From contig BSYQ01000002.1 in the NCBI GenBank assembly GCA_030272585.1, positions 930,001-994,000 on the forward strand: a DNA stretch of 64,000 nt, written 5' to 3'. Source of the stretch: Bryopsis sp. KO-2023. Lineage: Eukaryota; Chlorophyta; Ulvophyceae; Bryopsidales; Bryopsidaceae. Shown here piece after piece: positions 61,226-64,000 of this stretch. Made by a program: the position numbers and the translations under genes. The notes beneath the pieces are model-generated. The model was given only the letters and a program-made list of their open reading frames with translations. It was not told where the DNA came from and did not search any database. Every line of letters starts with the position of its first letter. The stretch's first letter is position 1.

Positions 61226-64000
61226 TTTTGAAAAGTTGGGCCTTTGGGACATTTTCCAAAGCCATGACCCACTTCGCCGCAGATGTAACATGCGCCTCCG
61301 CCTCTAGCTCCGCCTTGCTGCTGCTTTCCGCCACCACCTCGATTTCGTCCGCCACCTCGTCTTCCGCCTCTTCCGCGGCCACGGCCGCCTCCACCTCTGT
61401 TGCCTCCTCCCATTTGCTGATTTTGATCTTGGGGTGGAGGTGGTGGTTGCGGTTGCTGACCCTGCATCTGCTGGTTCTGGTCAGCTTTGGGCTTGTTTTT
61501 CCAATTCCAGTTCCATCGCCCTCGTCCGCGACCACGTCCGCGGTTGTTTTGAGATTGGCCACCCAACGAATCGATTCTTTCGGCAGTGACTATCGCCGCT
61601 TCCACTCCTTCTGTCACCATTGTAACAACTTGATGTCGGATCTGGGGTTTCAATCCGTCAACAAACTGTAGGTACTGTTCCTCCTCCGTCATATTCGGAA
61701 TTCTGAGTATGAGATCCCGAAATGCGTTGATGTAGGAACGAACATTCCCTGTTTGTTGAAGTTTCCGCAGCTTCCTACGCGAAACATCGGACATCCTTGT
61801 GGGCTCAAAAGCAATGGCTAGTTCCTCCACAAGTTGAATCCAGTTCTGGAACATCGGACGAACTCCTTCCCGAATCCGCATCTCTTGCATATTCCGCCAT
61901 GTGGCGGCTGAACCAGAGAGATTTGTGCGGAATACTTTAAGCCAAACAGACTCATCCAAATCATACACTTTGCAGAAGTTGGTGAGTTCTGCCTGCCAAT
62001 CCCGAATCCAGCGATCTCCAGCGCCAGTATACGGTTTCGGCATCGGGAATTTGACCGCATTGGGAATGTGAAGCAAACGATTTTCTGGCCGTGCATAGCC
62101 CATAAAATCGGGGCCCCCACTTGGGGGACCAGGAGGTCCGCCTCCTCCGCCACCTCCACCACCACCATCTCCAGGACCGCCTCCTGGGTTCCTAGATGGT
62201 CCTTCTCTTCCTCCACCAATATGTGGTCCAGGTGCAGACCCACGGCCACTTCTGTCCGATGGGCCTCCGCCACTTCCATCACCGGAACCATCATCATCTC
62301 CACCTCCGCCTCCTCCGCCTGCGCGTTGAGGAATACGCGGATAGGATCCCCATCCCACATAGGGGTTTCCGGATGATGGAGCTCCGTATACATTCACGGA
62401 GTGACCTAAGATAGAAGGCCGACTGTATGATGCTCCCATGGCATAATAGCCGGGTGGTGAAATCATTGATGGATGTGATAACACTGGCTGAGAAGCTGGT
62501 GGTGGCATGGGTAATGTTCTAGGTGGCTCGGGTGACGTGGTTGTTGGAGTTGTCAGCGGAACAGTTTGTACCACGGGAGAAGCCTGCGTACGCTGTGGCG
62601 GTTGTACTTGCTGTAATACCGCTGGTGGTCTTGTATTTGGTGTTTGTCCAAACACAGCGCTAGGCCTCACGGTCGGCCTAGGTACATTTCCCTGTCCGCT
62701 GATTGCACTGCCTCGCCCCACTCCAGGAATAATGACTGGGGGTGATGCAGGTCGGGTAATCGGTCTATTTGCCCGCGGGAATACTGGTGGTATTGGCGGG
62801 AAACCTACTGAATCCGGGGCAAAGCCGGATGAGGTTTGGGGCGGTTGACCGAATGGAATTTGTACTTCGGACAATCTTGGTGGTTGTGCCACCGTTCTGG
62901 TTCCCGCTCCCGCCATAGCAGCCACAAGAGGTGTTTGTTGAGCAGCGGATGCCATTTGTGTGGCAACTGCTGCAGCATCTTTCTTCCGCCAAAACTCAAA
63001 ATTCGACGTGAACTTTGTGTCCGCTACATCTTCAAACACCTTCTTTAGCTCTTGTGCTGTTTCTGGATCTTGTAGCATATCTTGTAACATTTCCCGCGGT
63101 TCTCTGCTCCTTGTTGAGCTTCTTGATCTGCTTCTCCTTGAAGACCGACTCTGACTTCTTTTCAACTCCTCCATTTCCGCTTTCAATGAAGCCGCTGCTT
63201 CTTTTGCAGCCGCTGCCTCCTTTAACAAATAGGCTACTTCCGCATGATGCTGTATTTGAAAACTTTCCGCCCTTTCTTGCGTCTCTTTGAGATCATACTT
63301 AACACGAACGATTTCCTCGAACTGTTTATCTTGACCCGCATCCACTTGCGCCTGTGTCTCCCTCAGTTCTTGTTGAACCGTATCCAACCCCCAAAGGGCG
63401 TCGTTATATTGCCGGTCATACTCTTCTTCGAGTTTCTTCCTTTTTTCGTCCGTGTCAGCTACTTGTTCCGCCAATATCCGCTGAGCCTCTTTGGCTTCGT
63501 CCACCTCTTTCTGGGCGACATCACGGATATTCGCCAAGCCAGCTTCCATTTGGCTGAGCCTCCCCTTGGCTGCAGCATCCAGATCTTGTATCCGCTCATC
63601 CAACCTCTCACTGAGCTGTCCTTCAATCTGGTGATGGCGGGACTGTAGAGTAGAGTCCAACACATCATGTACTTGGGAAGCCATGCTTGAACAAGCTCCC
63701 TCTACCCGACTATCAAGATGTTTGGCGACCTGGGCTGTTCTGTGGGCAGCCTCGTCCGACAATTGGCTATACAACCGCTCTTGCGATTGTTGGAGATCGC
63801 GCTCCTGCAAACCGTCATTGTGAACGTGCAGAGTTTGATTATGTACATTCACTTGGCTTTGGCGCAGGTGCTGCGTTTGCTGATTGATGAATACTCCTGG
63901 CTCTTCGTCCATCTCTTCATCAAATTGCGGGCCATTGTCGGCTTCCTCATCGCCTCCCTCTTCCACCATATCCGGTTGGACGGGTATGCCATACGCTTGT
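61201..64000 (-). CDS. E3 Gag, 5' end beyond window
   Basis: Over 930 codons, open at the window edge; the first visible ATG is at 63969, but the frame and homology to E2 Gag (QAYGIP, PDMVEE) continue to 64000. Domain order equals E2 Gag: coiled coil, SR patch, proline-rich and glycine-rich linkers, capsid-like domain, RG-rich stretch, CCHC knuckle CYICGEVGHGFGKC, ending KWLKDHAA. It is highly similar to E2 with small indels in the glycine tract. It overlaps the pol frame by 25 bp as in E2. Confidence 0.92.
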   Translation of the reverse strand, partial: QAYGIPVQPDMVEEGGDEEADNGPQFDEEMDEEPGVFINQQTQHLRQSQVNVHNQTLHVHNDGLQERDLQQSQERLYSQLSDEAAHRTAQVAKHLDSRVEGACSSMASQVHDVLDSTLQSRHHQIEGQLSERLDERIQDLDAAAKGRLSQMEAGLANIRDVAQKEVDEAKEAQRILAEQVADTDEKRKKLEEEYDRQYNDALWGLDTVQQELRETQAQVDAGQDKQFEEIVRVKYDLKETQERAESFQIQHHAEVAYLLKEAAAAKEAAASLKAEMEELKRSQSRSSRRSRSRSSTRSREPREMLQDMLQDPETAQELKKVFEDVADTKFTSNFEFWRKKDAAAVATQMASAAQQTPLVAAMAGAGTRTVAQPPRLSEVQIPFGQPPQTSSGFAPDSVGFPPIPPVFPRANRPITRPASPPVIIPGVGRGSAISGQGNVPRPTVRPSAVFGQTPNTRPPAVLQQVQPPQRTQASPVVQTVPLTTPTTTSPEPPRTLPMPPPASQPVLSHPSMISPPGYYAMGASYSRPSILGHSVNVYGAPSSGNPYVGWGSYPRIPQRAGGGGGGGDDDGSGDGSGGGPSDRSGRGSAPGPHIGGGREGPSRNPGGGPGDGGGGGGGGGGPPGPPSGGPDFMGYARPENRLLHIPNAVKFPMPKPYTGAGDRWIRDWQAELTNFCKVYDLDESVWLKVFRTNLSGSAATWRNMQEMRIREGVRPMFQNWIQLVEELAIAFEPTRMSDVSRRKLRKLQQTGNVRSYINAFRDLILRIPNMTEEEQYLQFVDGLKPQIRHQVVTMVTEGVEAAIVTAERIDSLGGQSQNNRGRGRGRGRWNWNWKNKPKADQNQQMQGQQPQPPPPPQDQNQQMGGGNRGGGGRGRGRGGRRGGGRNRGGGGKQQQGGARGGGACYICGEVGHGFGKCPKGPTFQKWLKDHAA

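Larger units (their letters stand above)
55326..64000 (-). mobile_element. Ty3/gypsy element E3, inverted internally, 5' end outside window
   Basis: Read on the minus strand from the right edge: gag (to 61201), pol N-terminal part (61225-59885), then an inverted block (56400-59884, plus strand) holding the pol C-terminal part and the first half of ORF3, then the second half of ORF3 (56399-55676), G-rich polypurine tract and 3' LTR (55513-55326). About 200 codons of reverse transcriptase are absent between the two pol parts. E3 cannot be autonomous. Its 5' LTR must lie beyond 64000. Confidence 0.92.

Overview
The window is a stretch of a eukaryotic nuclear chromosome. Evidence for this: spliceosomal GT-AG introns in small genes (24.8-25.2 kb; 52.8-53.7 kb), F-box/WD40 and ankyrin-repeat proteins, a eukaryotic type II tRNA-Leu(UAA), and chromodomain Ty3/gypsy (chromovirus) retrotransposons. 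I cannot assign a lineage from sequence alone. A protist or alga with a repeat-rich genome is plausible, but that is a guess.

Layout. 0-2 kb: no gene recognised; a small foldback (MITE-like) element and a 21-bp tandem repeat. 2-8 kb: three F-box/WD40 genes (minus, plus, minus). 8-13 kb: mostly non-coding, with two related small secreted-peptide ORFs (minus) and a 140-bp tandem repeat. 13-22.9 kb: copy 1 of a ~3.5 kb segmental duplication carrying F-box/WD40 gene D, split by a 6.4-kb hAT-like insertion (8-bp target duplication) that itself holds a miniature LTR element (TRIM). 23-25.5 kb: an ankyrin gene and a three-exon secreted proline-rich peptide gene. 26.4-35 kb: two F-box/WD40 fragments arranged as an inverted pair and interrupted by a complete 6.95-kb gypsy element (E1) with apparently identical LTRs and a perfect 5-bp target duplication. 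37.8 kb: tRNA-Leu. 38.2-41.7 kb: duplication copy 2, which keeps the empty site of the 6.4-kb insertion and whose F-box/WD40 gene carries a nonsense codon. 41.9-52.1 kb: a complete 10.25-kb gypsy element (E2) with gag, pol and an extra sense ORF (ORF3) downstream of pol. 52.1-55.3 kb: a three-exon zinc/acidic protein gene embedded in short degenerate repeats, and a repeat-rich basic protein ORF cut by an LTR. 55.3-64 kb: E3, a relative of E2 on the minus strand, with an internal 3.5-kb inversion, loss of the reverse transcriptase core, and its 5' end beyond the window.

How the parts relate. The window is shaped by two processes. One is expansion and rearrangement of a fast-changing F-box/WD40 family (seven loci: four apparently intact, three broken). 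The other is repeated invasion by LTR elements that share one primer-binding site. Three observations look most worth following: ORF3, a coiled-coil protein with a Cys/His C-terminal domain, preceded by a conserved hairpin plus TATA-like box; the excess of amino-acid-changing differences between the duplicated WD40 genes compared with nearly identical non-coding flanks; and a ~55-bp dispersed motif present in about ten copies that looks like the 3' end of an intron.
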